Source: Rhodospirillaceae bacterium (GTDB taxonomy: Bacteria > Pseudomonadota > Alphaproteobacteria > UBA8366). From it: DNA of 14,239 nucleotides. Position 1 is the first letter of the stretch. Each line of letters begins with the position of its first letter. Under the pieces are notes generated by a model. The model saw nothing but the letters and a program-made list of their open reading frames with translations, searched no databases and had not been told where the DNA came from. The stretch is taken from assembly GCA_002711555.1 (NCBI GenBank), contig PARQ01000011.1:6328-20566 (forward strand), given 5' to 3'. Below are positions 1 through 7,020 of the stretch, one piece after another. The position numbers and the translations under genes are program-made.

Positions 1-1
1 A

Positions 2-235
2 GTCTCAGATAAGGGTGCGGTAGGAACCTTTTATTTCAAGGATACTTTGACAAAATCGTATAAAAGAAGACCCGCAGGGTCTAGATTTGTAAAGGTCGCC
101 GAAATTACGCTTGATTTTGAATTTCTCAAAAGACGAGTAGGTATTCATTATGAAACACTGTCTGGTCGTAGAATCTGGGGAGACGATGAATCCTTGCAAC
201 GATGGTCCTGCAAACTGCACTCAAAAGAAGAGTAG
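2..235 (+). CDS. 3' end of an unrecognised gene (partial at left edge)
   Basis: The frame is open from the first complete codon at 2 to a TAG stop at 233-235, giving at least 77 residues, so the gene probably begins outside the window. A TTG at 47 could serve as an internal start but has no clear ribosome binding site, and the residues before it (GTFYFKD) look as protein-like as those after. The fragment is basic and polar, has no membrane segment, and ends in a charged tail (LHSKEE). I do not recognise a family. The antisense frame over the same stretch is also open, so coding potential is moderate only. A 226-nt gap with no gene follows. Confidence 0.4.
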   Translation, partial: VSDKGAVGTFYFKDTLTKSYKRRPAGSRFVKVAEITLDFEFLKRRVGIHYETLSGRRIWGDDESLQRWSCKLHSKEE

Positions 236-290
236 TATAGGTCATCAAGTAGAGCTTATAGTTCAAAATCAGGATGATGTGCTATTTCAC

Positions 291-310
291 CAGTAGAGAC
301 TTCTCTACTG
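291..310. repeat. 9-bp perfect inverted repeat, 2-nt spacer
   Basis: CAGTAGAGA and TCTCTACTG face each other across CT. There is no T-run on either side, so it does not look like an intrinsic terminator. It lies about 80 bp upstream of a promoter-like sequence and could be an operator or a small RNA hairpin. The rest of 236-461 holds a short GC-rich hairpin (CGGGG/CCCCG, 331-345) and the promoter at 388-416; I see no gene there. Confidence 0.5.
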
Positions 311-387
311 CGACTAGCATTGCCATTTTACGGGGTTGGTCCCCGCTAATCATTCACTCAACACCCTTTGTATTTCTGACGTACACA

Positions 388-416
388 TTCAAAATCCAGA
401 CATAATAATTTATAAT
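388..416 (+). promoter_or_regulatory. Putative sigma-70 promoter for the small membrane protein
   Basis: A TTCAAA -35 (388-393, 4 of 6 consensus bases), a 17-bp spacer and a perfect TATAAT -10 (411-416). Transcription would start near 423, about 40 nt before the ATG at 462. Optimal spacing and the perfect -10 support it. Confidence 0.5.
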
Positions 417-461
417 AGAAACATCGTTTTTTGTTACAAACCAGATGAAGAAAGTTAGACG

Positions 462-671
462 ATGAGACTGAAGACGATTGCAATCATTCTAAACGTACTT
501 CTTGTTATCATGTTTGTGTCCTACTTCATCGCTCCCTCACAGTATGAAGATCCTTTCCTCTGGATATGTGTGATACTTGTGTTTGTTAACCCTCTAGTAA
601 ACCTTTTGTTTATCCGAAGCACTTCAAAAACTGACCTACCAGTTAAGACACAAAACCCCTCTCAGTTCTGA
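462..671 (+). CDS. Small two-helix inner-membrane protein
   Basis: A 69-residue protein with two hydrophobic segments, about residues 5-25 (TIAIILNVLLVIMFV...) and 33-51 (LWICVILVFVNPLVNLLFI), joined by a short loop with acidic residues (QYEDP). The tail is polar (SKTDLPVKTQNPSQF). This fits a helical hairpin in the inner membrane; the function is unknown and I recognise no named family. The start is the ATG at 462, with a weak purine-rich site (AAGAAAG) upstream. A six-codon frame, ATG at 445 reading MKKVRR, ends in a TGA that overlaps this ATG as ATGA, which could couple translation or be chance. A plausible promoter at 388-416 supports a real monocistronic gene. Confidence 0.55.
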   Translation: MRLKTIAIILNVLLVIMFVSYFIAPSQYEDPFLWICVILVFVNPLVNLLFIRSTSKTDLPVKTQNPSQF

Positions 672-710
672 CCCCCCTTCTATTTTTTTAAGTACCTTTA
701 AGAAAGCAAA

Positions 711-732
711 ACCCCCCAGTTTAAAGGGGGGT
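711..732 (-). terminator. Intrinsic terminator for leftward transcription
   Basis: The stem is ACCCCCC/GGGGGGT (711-717 with 726-732) around an 8-nt loop. Read on the minus strand it is followed by TTTTGCTTTCTT, a reasonable U-rich tail; on the plus strand the following bases (GGGTCTTCG) are not U-rich. It lies 118 nt beyond the stop of the minus-strand ORF at 851. No hairpin is seen right after glmS, so it may end the whole glmU-glmS-ORF transcript. Confidence 0.5.
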
Positions 733-792
733 GGGTCTTCGTGATATATCTCTAACTTAGATGAGTAATTGTAGACTGTGTTTGGATATGGG

Positions 793-831
793 ACCCGTTA
801 AGTCAAATGCGTTCCGTTAGACTTTTCGGGT
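793..831. repeat. Interrupted dyad (5+5 bp stem)
   Basis: ACCCG-TT-AAGTC (793-804) is complementary to GACTT-TT-CGGGT (820-831), apart from a symmetric 2-nt internal loop, across a 15-nt loop. No T-run follows on either strand. It could be a structured RNA element or 3' UTR structure. Together with the hairpin at 711-732 it is all I see in the 180-nt stretch from 672 to 850. Confidence 0.35.
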
Positions 832-850
832 AGAGGGTCTGTTGTAGTCT

Positions 851-1069
851 TCACTCCCTCATCCACTTCAACTCGAACTTACCGATCTCAACACCATAAT
901 CATGTGTCTTCACATTTTTTAGACGGTGTTGTCGTTCCGTGTATCGTTTGAAAACAGCATAAACAAAAGTGTTCCTCCACTCTTTACCTGTAATGGTTTT
1001 GATACCTCTCGCATTGAGGTGTTGAGCAATTCTACGATAACCCAAACCTTCATATTGGAGGGACTTCAT
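851..1069 (-). CDS. Recombinase-type DNA-binding domain miniprotein, 5' end uncertain
   Basis: From the ATG at 1069 the product is 72 residues. Its N-terminal half (GLGYRRIAQHLNARGIKT, then TGKEW..., then VYAVFKRY) follows the pattern of the helix-turn-helix 'Recombinase' domain of serine recombinases: G-x-S/Y-x-x-I-A-x-x-L-N, G-I-x-T, G-x-x-W, V-x-x-hydrophobic. The C-terminal half is basic and then mixed (THDYGVEIGKFELKWMRE). The catalytic resolvase domain is absent. The frame stays open upstream to 1231, and the residues just before the Met (DYNPTKWSDSQQETYDL) look like the preceding helix of the same domain, yet no ATG, GTG or TTG occurs in frame there. AGGAG sits 12 nt before the chosen ATG, rather far. 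It may be cotranscribed with glmS. A stand-alone regulator, a 5'-truncated remnant and a gene with a rare start are all possible. Confidence 0.5.
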   Translation of the reverse strand: MKSLQYEGLGYRRIAQHLNARGIKTITGKEWRNTFVYAVFKRYTERQHRLKNVKTHDYGVEIGKFELKWMRE

Positions 1070-1203
1070 GAGGTCATATGTCTCCTGTTGGGAGTCAGAC
1101 CATTTTGTCGGATTGTAGTCTCTTAAAAGGTTATTTGACCCAAATGAGACTTTAAAACAGAGATATTGCGAGAAATCGTCAGAAAAATAATCACTGTTCC
1201 GAA

Positions 1204-3036
1204 CTATTCCACGGTGACACTTTTGGCCAAATTACGTGGTTGATCAACATCGGTGCCTTTGAGAATAGCTGTGTGATAGGCAAGAAGTTGTACTGGAACA
1301 GAATACAGAATGGGCGCGACGAAGGGATCCACCTTTGGTAAAATAATTGTTGCGAAGGGAGAAGCGTGTCCTTGCAAACGAGACACACCATCTTTGTCTG
1401 AAATGAGAATTACTTTACCTCCTCGCGCAATAACCTCCTGCATATTCGATGCAGTTTTTTCGAATAAAGGATCATTCCCCGGCGCTATGACTATAACTGG
1501 GACATCTTCATCAATAAGAGCTATCGGACCATGCTTCATCTCTCCGGCGGCATACCCTTCGGCATGGATATAGGAAATTTCCTTTAATTTTAAAGCACCC
1601 TCAAGAGCGATCGCATATGACGTACCCCGACCCAAATAAAGAACATCATGTGCATCAACTATGGTCTCGGCTATTTCCGCGATTGTTTCATCATTTTTTA
1701 GCACCTCAGCCACCCTACCTGGCACTTCGGACAGTGCAAGTGACAGCTCAGCTTCCTCGGTTTTTTTCAATGTGCCGCGAGCTCGACCACAACTAATGGC
1801 AAGGCAAGCAATTACTGTTAGTTGCGTAGTAAAAGCTTTTGTAGAAGCCACTCCAATCTCAGGTCCGGCTAGAGTTCGTAATGCCGCATCTGATGCACGC
1901 GCGATAGAACTTTCATCAACATTTACAATTGACACAATTTTTTGTTTTTGCTGCGCCGCATATTGAAGAGCGGACAGAGTATCCATTGTCTCGCCTGATT
2001 GGCTTATAAATAAGGACAAGCCGTCGCTTTCCATAGGAACTTCGCGATACCTGAATTCAGAAGCTACATCAAGTTCAACAGGCAAACGCCCTAGTCGTTC
2101 AATCCAATACTTGCCTACCAAACCGGCGTAGTAAGCAGTACCACATGCGCTTATCGAAACACGTGAGATTTTTGTAAAATCAATAGGCATTGGAGGTAGC
2201 GTAATAGTTCGAGTTACCGGATTAAGCATTGTATTAAGAGTTTCTCCTATTACAGTCGGCTGTTCATAAATTTCTTTCAACATAAAGTGCCTGAAATCTC
2301 CTTTACCGATCATGGCACCGGACATCGCAGTCTCAACTAATGGGCGCAGAATTGGATTGTGATTGTTATCAAATATCTCGGGTCCATCGCGCCTAATTAC
2401 AGCCCAGTCACCATCTTCCAAGTAGCAAAGTTTCTGGGTCAACGGAGCTAAAGCCAGGGCGTCGGAGCCGATATACATTTCGCCATCGCCAAAACCAATA
2501 GCCAAGGGACTGCCAACGCGTGCTCCGATCATTAGATCTTGTTCGCCTGCAAATATCAGCACTATAGCAAAAGCACCTTCAAGCCGGGGCAGGCTTAGCG
2601 CTACCGCCTCTTTAGGATTGGCGCCCTTATTGAGGTAATGGCTAACTAAATGAACAATTACCTCGGTATCAGTGTCAGTTACAAATTGACTGCCGTGTTC
2701 GGTGAGTTCTTCACGCAACTTCTGGAAATTCTCTATGATACCATTGTGCACGACTGCAACTCGAGAAGTTGCATGAGGATGCGCATTTGTCTCAGACGGC
2801 ACACCATGTGTGGCCCACCGCGTATGGCCGATACCGATATTTCCCTTGACTGGCTGGGCATCTAATCGAGATTCCAGATTAATAATTTTACCCTCTGACC
2901 GGCGCCTTTCAATGGATCCATCGCGAAGTGTAGCAATCCCTGCAGAATCGTAGCCACGGTATTCCAGACGCCTCAGCCCTTCCATAAGCAGTGGCGCTAC
3001 CGGCTGATTTCCAATAATGCCAACGATCCCACACAT
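1204..3036 (-). CDS. glmS: Glutamine--fructose-6-phosphate aminotransferase (isomerizing)
   Basis: GlmS converts fructose 6-phosphate and glutamine to glucosamine 6-phosphate, the first committed step to UDP-GlcNAc, in the cytoplasm. The 610 residues match the usual length. The N-terminal class II glutaminase domain starts MCGIVGIIGN, with Cys2 as nucleophile once Met is removed, followed by RGYDSAG (27-33), HTRWATHG (71-78) and HNGIIEN (97-103). Two SIS sugar-isomerase domains follow, with CGTAYYAG, SQSGETMDT and GVASTKAFTTQ in the first and LGRGTSYAIALEGALK plus the HAEGYAAGEMKHGP stretch in the second. The C-terminus NLAKSVTVE holds the Lys that binds the open-chain sugar. The ATG lies 2 nt after the glmU stop, so the two are almost certainly translationally coupled. 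No glmS ribozyme is expected or possible in that gap. No frameshift is seen. Confidence 0.97.
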   Translation of the reverse strand: MCGIVGIIGNQPVAPLLMEGLRRLEYRGYDSAGIATLRDGSIERRRSEGKIINLESRLDAQPVKGNIGIGHTRWATHGVPSETNAHPHATSRVAVVHNGIIENFQKLREELTEHGSQFVTDTDTEVIVHLVSHYLNKGANPKEAVALSLPRLEGAFAIVLIFAGEQDLMIGARVGSPLAIGFGDGEMYIGSDALALAPLTQKLCYLEDGDWAVIRRDGPEIFDNNHNPILRPLVETAMSGAMIGKGDFRHFMLKEIYEQPTVIGETLNTMLNPVTRTITLPPMPIDFTKISRVSISACGTAYYAGLVGKYWIERLGRLPVELDVASEFRYREVPMESDGLSLFISQSGETMDTLSALQYAAQQKQKIVSIVNVDESSIARASDAALRTLAGPEIGVASTKAFTTQLTVIACLAISCGRARGTLKKTEEAELSLALSEVPGRVAEVLKNDETIAEIAETIVDAHDVLYLGRGTSYAIALEGALKLKEISYIHAEGYAAGEMKHGPIALIDEDVPVIVIAPGNDPLFEKTASNMQEVIARGGKVILISDKDGVSRLQGHASPFATIILPKVDPFVAPILYSVPVQLLAYHTAILKGTDVDQPRNLAKSVTVE

Positions 3037-3038
3037 GA

Positions 3039-4409
3039 TTAATCTTTGCTCTTTTTTTGACTTTTTGTGGATGTCTTCTGAGTTGCTAACTTTTTCCGAA
3101 GCGCCTGAGCTCGCCCTGGAAGGTTGATTTGCTTAGCACGAGAAAGCGCTAAAGCGTCCTTGGGCACATCAGCCTCTATTGCACTTCCTGCTCCGACCAC
3201 AGCCCCATCCCCAATATTGATCGGCGCCACCAAAGCGGCATTGGATCCAATAAATGCAGACTTTCCAATTGCAGTTCGGTTTTTTTTAAAACCATCATAA
3301 TTACAGGTGATCGTTCCGGCGCCTATGTTAGCTTTTTCACCAACATCAGCGTCGCCTATGTATGAGAGATGAGCCACCTTAGAGCCTTTATCGAGTACCG
3401 AATTTTTTACCTCAACAAAGTTTCCAACCATTGATCCCTTTTCCAGCACCGCTCCGGGCCTTAACCGCACAAAAGGTCCCACTGTCACATCTTCCTCAAT
3501 GCGTACCCCTTCAAGATGACTAAAAGCACGAACCTCCACATTGTCAGCAATGCTCACACCCGGTCCGAAAACTACATTTGGGCCAATTACCACATCTTTT
3601 CCAATATCAGTATCACTACTAAACCAAACAGTGCTAGGGTCGCAAAGCGTTACACCCTCCTGCATGGCGCGAGTGCGGCGAGCCATCTGCCATGTGTACT
3701 CCGCTTTTGCTAAAGCTACACGATCATCGACACCCATCAGTTCCTCTGCTGAAGCCTCTACGACGCCACACTCCATGCCGCGTAAGCGCGCTAATGCCAC
3801 GATATCGGTGAGGTAAAATTCTCCCTTTGTATTATCATTGCCAACTTCAGCCAAAAGCATACCCAAGTGTGAGGCATCAACTGCCATCACCCCTGAGTTG
3901 CACAGTCTAATCTCTAGCTCAGCCGCGGTCGCTTCATTGGCTTCGATAATTGCTTCCAGGCAACCTTTTTTATTGAGCTTTAATCGACCATAGCTGGCAG
4001 GATGGTCTGGCCTAAATCCTAGTACAACCAGAGTTGACCCGGAAGAACGCGCTTGCAGCATTTTTTTTAGGGTTCCAGGACGAATAAGCGGCGTATCGCC
4101 GTAAAGTATGAGGACTGTCTCGGCCTCAGTGTCAGCAATCATTGGCATAGCAGTCTTTACAGCATCTGCTGTGCCAAGGCGCTTCTCCTGCAAAACGGTC
4201 TTGTAGGGTTTCACAAACCTTGAAACCTCACCCATCCCGGGGCCAACAATAACAAAAGTTTTGATTGGCCTTAGTTCCGCCGTTGCCGTCAAAACATGAC
4301 CAATCATGGGTTGATTAGCAACGGGGTGCATCACCTTGGGTAATCTTGACACCATGCGAGTGCCCTTGCCTGCTGCTAAGATAATAGCGATAGTTTTGTG
4401 TTCAGCCAT
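3039..4409 (-). CDS. glmU: Bifunctional GlcNAc-1-P uridyltransferase / GlcN-1-P acetyltransferase
   Basis: GlmU acetylates glucosamine 1-phosphate with acetyl-CoA, then couples the product to UTP to give UDP-GlcNAc. The ATG at 4409 gives 456 residues. A TTG at 4436 would add nine residues (SIYFLWTL) not typical of the family, so I chose the ATG. The N-terminal Rossmann-like domain carries the nucleotide motif LAAGKGTRM (11-19), PKVMHP and YGDTPLI. From about residue 245 there is a left-handed beta-helix with hexapeptide repeats, including RLRPGA, GNFVEVKNS, KVAHLSYIGDADVG, the GAGTITCNYDG stretch and FIGSNAALVAP, the acetyltransferase active-site region. The tail is strongly basic (STKSQKKSKD). 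It is the first gene of the minus-strand glmU-glmS unit, and a -10 hexamer lies about 130 nt upstream. The Shine-Dalgarno is weak (GGACTCTT). Confidence 0.96.
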   Translation of the reverse strand: MAEHKTIAIILAAGKGTRMVSRLPKVMHPVANQPMIGHVLTATAELRPIKTFVIVGPGMGEVSRFVKPYKTVLQEKRLGTADAVKTAMPMIADTEAETVLILYGDTPLIRPGTLKKMLQARSSGSTLVVLGFRPDHPASYGRLKLNKKGCLEAIIEANEATAAELEIRLCNSGVMAVDASHLGMLLAEVGNDNTKGEFYLTDIVALARLRGMECGVVEASAEELMGVDDRVALAKAEYTWQMARRTRAMQEGVTLCDPSTVWFSSDTDIGKDVVIGPNVVFGPGVSIADNVEVRAFSHLEGVRIEEDVTVGPFVRLRPGAVLEKGSMVGNFVEVKNSVLDKGSKVAHLSYIGDADVGEKANIGAGTITCNYDGFKKNRTAIGKSAFIGSNAALVAPINIGDGAVVGAGSAIEADVPKDALALSRAKQINLPGRAQALRKKLATQKTSTKSQKKSKD

Positions 4410-4540
4410 AAGAGTCCAAAGAAAATATATGCTCAAAAACCGATTATGAATCTGCCATAGCTCTAATTTTGCGCCAAGTCACAATTTGTTTCTCTGTTTT
4501 TCAGACAGAATTAAATGAATAAGTTATTGTTGGCACAGAC

Positions 4541-4546
4541 ATTATA
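4541..4546 (-). promoter_or_regulatory. Candidate -10 element for glmU-glmS
   Basis: The minus strand reads GGGGTATAATG, a perfect TATAAT about 130 nt before the glmU ATG. The expected -35 position holds only a weak T-rich match (GTTTTG or TTTTGC at 15-16 bp spacing). It is the best -10 in the 297-nt divergent region between the glmU ATG and 4707; the -35 is unconvincing, so an activator or a different promoter is possible. Confidence 0.35.
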
Positions 4547-4572
4547 CCCCAGACTATTACTGCAAAACTTTG

Positions 4573-4590
4573 TGATTTGTTTGATTTGTT
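4573..4590. repeat. Tandem 9-bp direct repeat
   Basis: Two adjacent perfect copies of TGATTTGTT in the divergent glmU / 4707 intergenic region. They could be a paired protein-binding site or simple AT-rich slippage. No further copies follow. Confidence 0.4.
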
Positions 4591-4626
4591 GCTCAGAGGA
4601 AATGCTGATATCATTGTGATTTTTTC

Positions 4627-4643
4627 CGAAAATCAAATTTTCG
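4627..4643. repeat. AT-rich inverted repeat upstream of the 517-residue gene
   Basis: CGAAAAT (4627-4633) and ATTTTCG (4637-4643) form a perfect 7-bp dyad with a 3-nt centre, about 64 bp before the ATG at 4707. Operator-like in size and symmetry; no T-run beyond, so not an obvious terminator. Confidence 0.4.
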
Positions 4644-4706
4644 TAATCAAATATCCAAAAAACCAAAACTACCCAGTGAAATAAGTTTACAGTCAGCGGT
4701 CTTCAA

Positions 4707-6260
4707 ATGATTACACCTATTCCCTTCGACCTCACTCAAAAAGAGGCAATAACGGCGAATTGGAAAGGAGCATTTCGCTGGCCGCTTTCGCCAACACAAC
4801 TTTACGATATACATGCAGAACTTTATCGAAGCCTAATACTTTATGCGAATAGTTTGAAGCCCGACTTGCGTGATGTCCTTTTATTGGGGCGACCAAGTGA
4901 ACTTGGGGCTTTGGTTGAGGCAGCGCATGTAGTTCAGGCGGAGGGGAAAAACCGATATTTATTTGGCCCTGAAGAGCTCGAAGTTTTAAGGGGTGGAAAA
5001 GCACAACAGGGCATTCAGGGTGCTGGCCATCACGGTAAAATAACTGGGTTCAATTATCGTACAGCACGTCAGATTATTCGAACCATGACCTGGAGCACCT
5101 ATAGAACTTTAATCCCCAATCTTTTTAACCCTATGGCAATAGCTCTCAGCCATAACAGCTTGCTCCGAGACTATGCCAAAAAGAGTGGCGCTCACGTGAG
5201 ATACCGACATGGCGATGTCTTTTTTCAAGAGCTAATGGATCTGCCATCTACAAGCACATCGGATGAAAAAATCATACCGTTCGTTGATGATATTTTAGCT
5301 AACGTCATACAGTTTACCACTCTCGATAAAGTTCATACAGCGAGGCTAAAACGCGTAATAAAACCTTTTTTGGTTGACAGCATCAGCCGAGCCTCAATTA
5401 CTTTGAGAAAACTACAAAACGTAACTGATCTTCCTTCTTCGATTTGGACGGGAACTGGAGCTGCTTATCCGGGTCGTGCTTTAGGACTTGAAGTGCTCAG
5501 ACGCGGCGGCGAAGTCTGGAGATTTGATCATGGTGGGACTGCAGCACTTTCACAAGCTCATATGCAATTCTCTTTCAACGAACTAGCTGCCTCGAGCCAC
5601 TACATAATGCCCACTAAAATGAGTACGATGTCTGAAATGATTAATAATGCAGTTACACTGACGAAGGACATGCGTAAAGTCGAGGTGCGTGGTCACGATG
5701 GTGACCCCGGACTTGATGTGGGTAAGGCCGCCTTTCGCCGCAGTAAACCAGTACGCCGTCGCGTCCTTTATGTATCAACAGCATTTTATGGATTCTACCA
5801 GACCTCAACGCCTATATTGCCGGGCGTTCCCTATTTAGAGTGGCAACTTCGATTAGTCGAAGCATTAAAACTCCTCCCAGTGACCCTCACATGCAAGCCT
5901 CACCCAGAAGGCCTCCTGCGCGGAAAAATTCCTCCTATCGAATGTTTAGCAAAAACTTCGAATATCAGTTTCGAGCACGCACTAAATGAAAACGACGTCT
6001 TAATAATGGACATCCCCGCATCAACAACTTTTTCAATAGCACTCACAACTGACCGGCCAATTGTTTTTTTTAATTTTGGTCTTTTGCGCTTCAATATAGA
6101 CATCCAGAAAGAATTAACCAAACGATGTCGCATTCTTACTCCCTCCTACAACGAGCGGAACCAGCCTTTGATTGATCAATCCCTTCTGGAAGATGCAGTG
6201 TGCGGTGGCGAAGATACCGCTGATCCAAGTTTCTTTCGCAAGCTTTTACTAGGACCCTGA
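4707..6260 (+). CDS. Putative GT-B-like surface-carbohydrate transferase
   Basis: A 517-residue soluble protein with no signal peptide or membrane helix. I do not recognise an exact family. The C-terminal half resembles CDP-glycerol/capsule-type GT-B transferases: a WRFDHGGTAAL segment (His275-Gly-Gly) recalls their HG-T motif, TCKPHPEG (Lys397-Pro-His-Pro400) matches the KxHP motif, and IMDIPAST (Asp435-Thr440) followed by TTDRPIVFFNF matches the 'D-x-x-S-S/T ... rPiv' nucleotide-binding end. The N-terminal ~250 residues have no recognisable motif. A role in building or modifying a surface polysaccharide fits the nearby sugar genes but is inferred. The start ATG has no clear Shine-Dalgarno. 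It lies between glmU, divergent, and gph, same strand 70 nt downstream. An AT-rich dyad precedes it. Confidence 0.5.
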   Translation: MITPIPFDLTQKEAITANWKGAFRWPLSPTQLYDIHAELYRSLILYANSLKPDLRDVLLLGRPSELGALVEAAHVVQAEGKNRYLFGPEELEVLRGGKAQQGIQGAGHHGKITGFNYRTARQIIRTMTWSTYRTLIPNLFNPMAIALSHNSLLRDYAKKSGAHVRYRHGDVFFQELMDLPSTSTSDEKIIPFVDDILANVIQFTTLDKVHTARLKRVIKPFLVDSISRASITLRKLQNVTDLPSSIWTGTGAAYPGRALGLEVLRRGGEVWRFDHGGTAALSQAHMQFSFNELAASSHYIMPTKMSTMSEMINNAVTLTKDMRKVEVRGHDGDPGLDVGKAAFRRSKPVRRRVLYVSTAFYGFYQTSTPILPGVPYLEWQLRLVEALKLLPVTLTCKPHPEGLLRGKIPPIECLAKTSNISFEHALNENDVLIMDIPASTTFSIALTTDRPIVFFNFGLLRFNIDIQKELTKRCRILTPSYNERNQPLIDQSLLEDAVCGGEDTADPSFFRKLLLGP

Positions 6261-6272
6261 TACTAAAATCAT

Positions 6273-6301
6273 TTGGACCAGTCATATCTACAATCTAAGA
6301 T
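6273..6301 (+). promoter_or_regulatory. Weak promoter-like sequence before gph
   Basis: TTGGAC (6273-6278), a 17-bp spacer and TAAGAT (6296-6301). The hexamers match consensus at 3 and 4 of 6 bases, so this is only suggestive. The 70-nt gap before gph would accommodate it, but read-through from the upstream gene is equally possible. Confidence 0.25.
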
Positions 6302-6330
6302 ACGACAGATATCGGAGATAGGATAAATAT

Positions 6331-7002
6331 ATGGTGAAATCATTCCCTTTTGTAGTTTTCGATTTTGATGGAACGTTAGTTGAGAGCGCCATCGGCATGA
6401 CCACTTGTATAAATAAAATGTTAAGTGAGTTAGATCGGCCAGCATTAGAGGTAAATGAAGTTGAGGCCATGGTGGGGGAAGGGATTCACGTAACAATTGA
6501 AAAAGCTATGAGGAAAACGGGCGCTCTCCCCCGAGATTTAAGTAAATACGTGGATCGCTTTAAGACACTTTATTATCAACAACCTGTAAAGGAAACGCCT
6601 CTGTATCCAAACGCTTTTTCCACTCTAGAAAAACTTGCTTCTGATGGGCACATCATAGCCCTGTGCACCAATAAAGCTTACGACGCAACTGTGCGGCTCT
6701 GTAAAGGGCTCAACATCGCACATTTTTTTAAAGCTATCGCCGGCGGGGACACTTATTCGGTACGCAAACCTAATCCAGAGCATTTATTACGAATAATTGA
6801 TGAGATTGGGGGCACGACAGACCAAGCAGTCATGATAGGCGACAGCATTAACGACATTGCGTGTGCAAATGCAGCCCAAGTTTGTTCGATTGCAGTGACC
6901 TACGGGTATACAAAAACCCCTCCGGATCAGCTTGGGGCGTCCTATTTGGTCGACGGATTAGACGAAGTTCCGGACGCGCTTATCAACTTAGCTAGTCAAT
7001 AA
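6331..7002 (+). CDS. gph: HAD-superfamily phosphatase, phosphoglycolate phosphatase type
   Basis: A 223-residue HAD hydrolase of the subfamily with an alpha-helical cap, about the usual Gph length. Motif I is DFDGTLVES, with Asp11 as nucleophile and Asp13 as acid/base; motif II is CTNK with Thr113; motif III is RKPNPEH with Lys146; motif IV is GDSIND with Asp171 and Asp175 binding Mg. Gph removes phosphate from 2-phosphoglycolate, but substrate cannot be fixed from motifs, and related enzymes act on other sugar phosphates. AGGA sits 7 nt before the ATG within GGAGATAGGA, a good ribosome binding site. From memory, a Gph-like gene near glmU is common in alphaproteobacteria. It meets the DUF3108 genes tail to tail with a 4-nt gap. 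Confidence 0.82.
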   Translation: MVKSFPFVVFDFDGTLVESAIGMTTCINKMLSELDRPALEVNEVEAMVGEGIHVTIEKAMRKTGALPRDLSKYVDRFKTLYYQQPVKETPLYPNAFSTLEKLASDGHIIALCTNKAYDATVRLCKGLNIAHFFKAIAGGDTYSVRKPNPEHLLRIIDEIGGTTDQAVMIGDSINDIACANAAQVCSIAVTYGYTKTPPDQLGASYLVDGLDEVPDALINLASQ

Positions 7003-7020
7003 TGAATTAATCTAGCGTCC
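6972..7020. terminator. Hairpin spanning the convergent gph / DUF3108 stops
   Basis: GCTAG (6991-6995) pairs with CTAGC (7012-7016), and GGACGC (6972-6977) can pair with GCGTCC (7015-7020), the two stems overlapping by two bases. Both stop codons of the convergent genes lie in the loop. The flanks are T-rich only weakly (CCTTATTAT on the plus strand). It may be a bidirectional terminator, with low certainty. Confidence 0.25.

Noticed and set aside
5..220. Minus-strand 71-codon open frame over the left partial gene
   Set aside because: It lies wholly antisense to the frame that runs from the window edge to 235, has an irregular composition, and shows no motif or ribosome binding site.
761..820. 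A 19-codon plus-strand frame with a CxxC (MSNCRLCLDM...)
   Set aside because: It is too short, has no ribosome binding site, and overlaps the dyad at 793-831; it cannot be supported as a gene.
926..1126. Plus-strand open frame antisense to the recombinase-like ORF
   Set aside because: The minus frame has a recognisable domain pattern; this one has none.
1310..1966. Several plus-strand open frames inside glmS
   Set aside because: They are antisense shadows of a complete, motif-rich glmS gene.
3030..3045. glmS ribozyme or riboswitch before glmS
   Set aside because: Only 2 nt separate glmU and glmS, leaving no leader for such an element.
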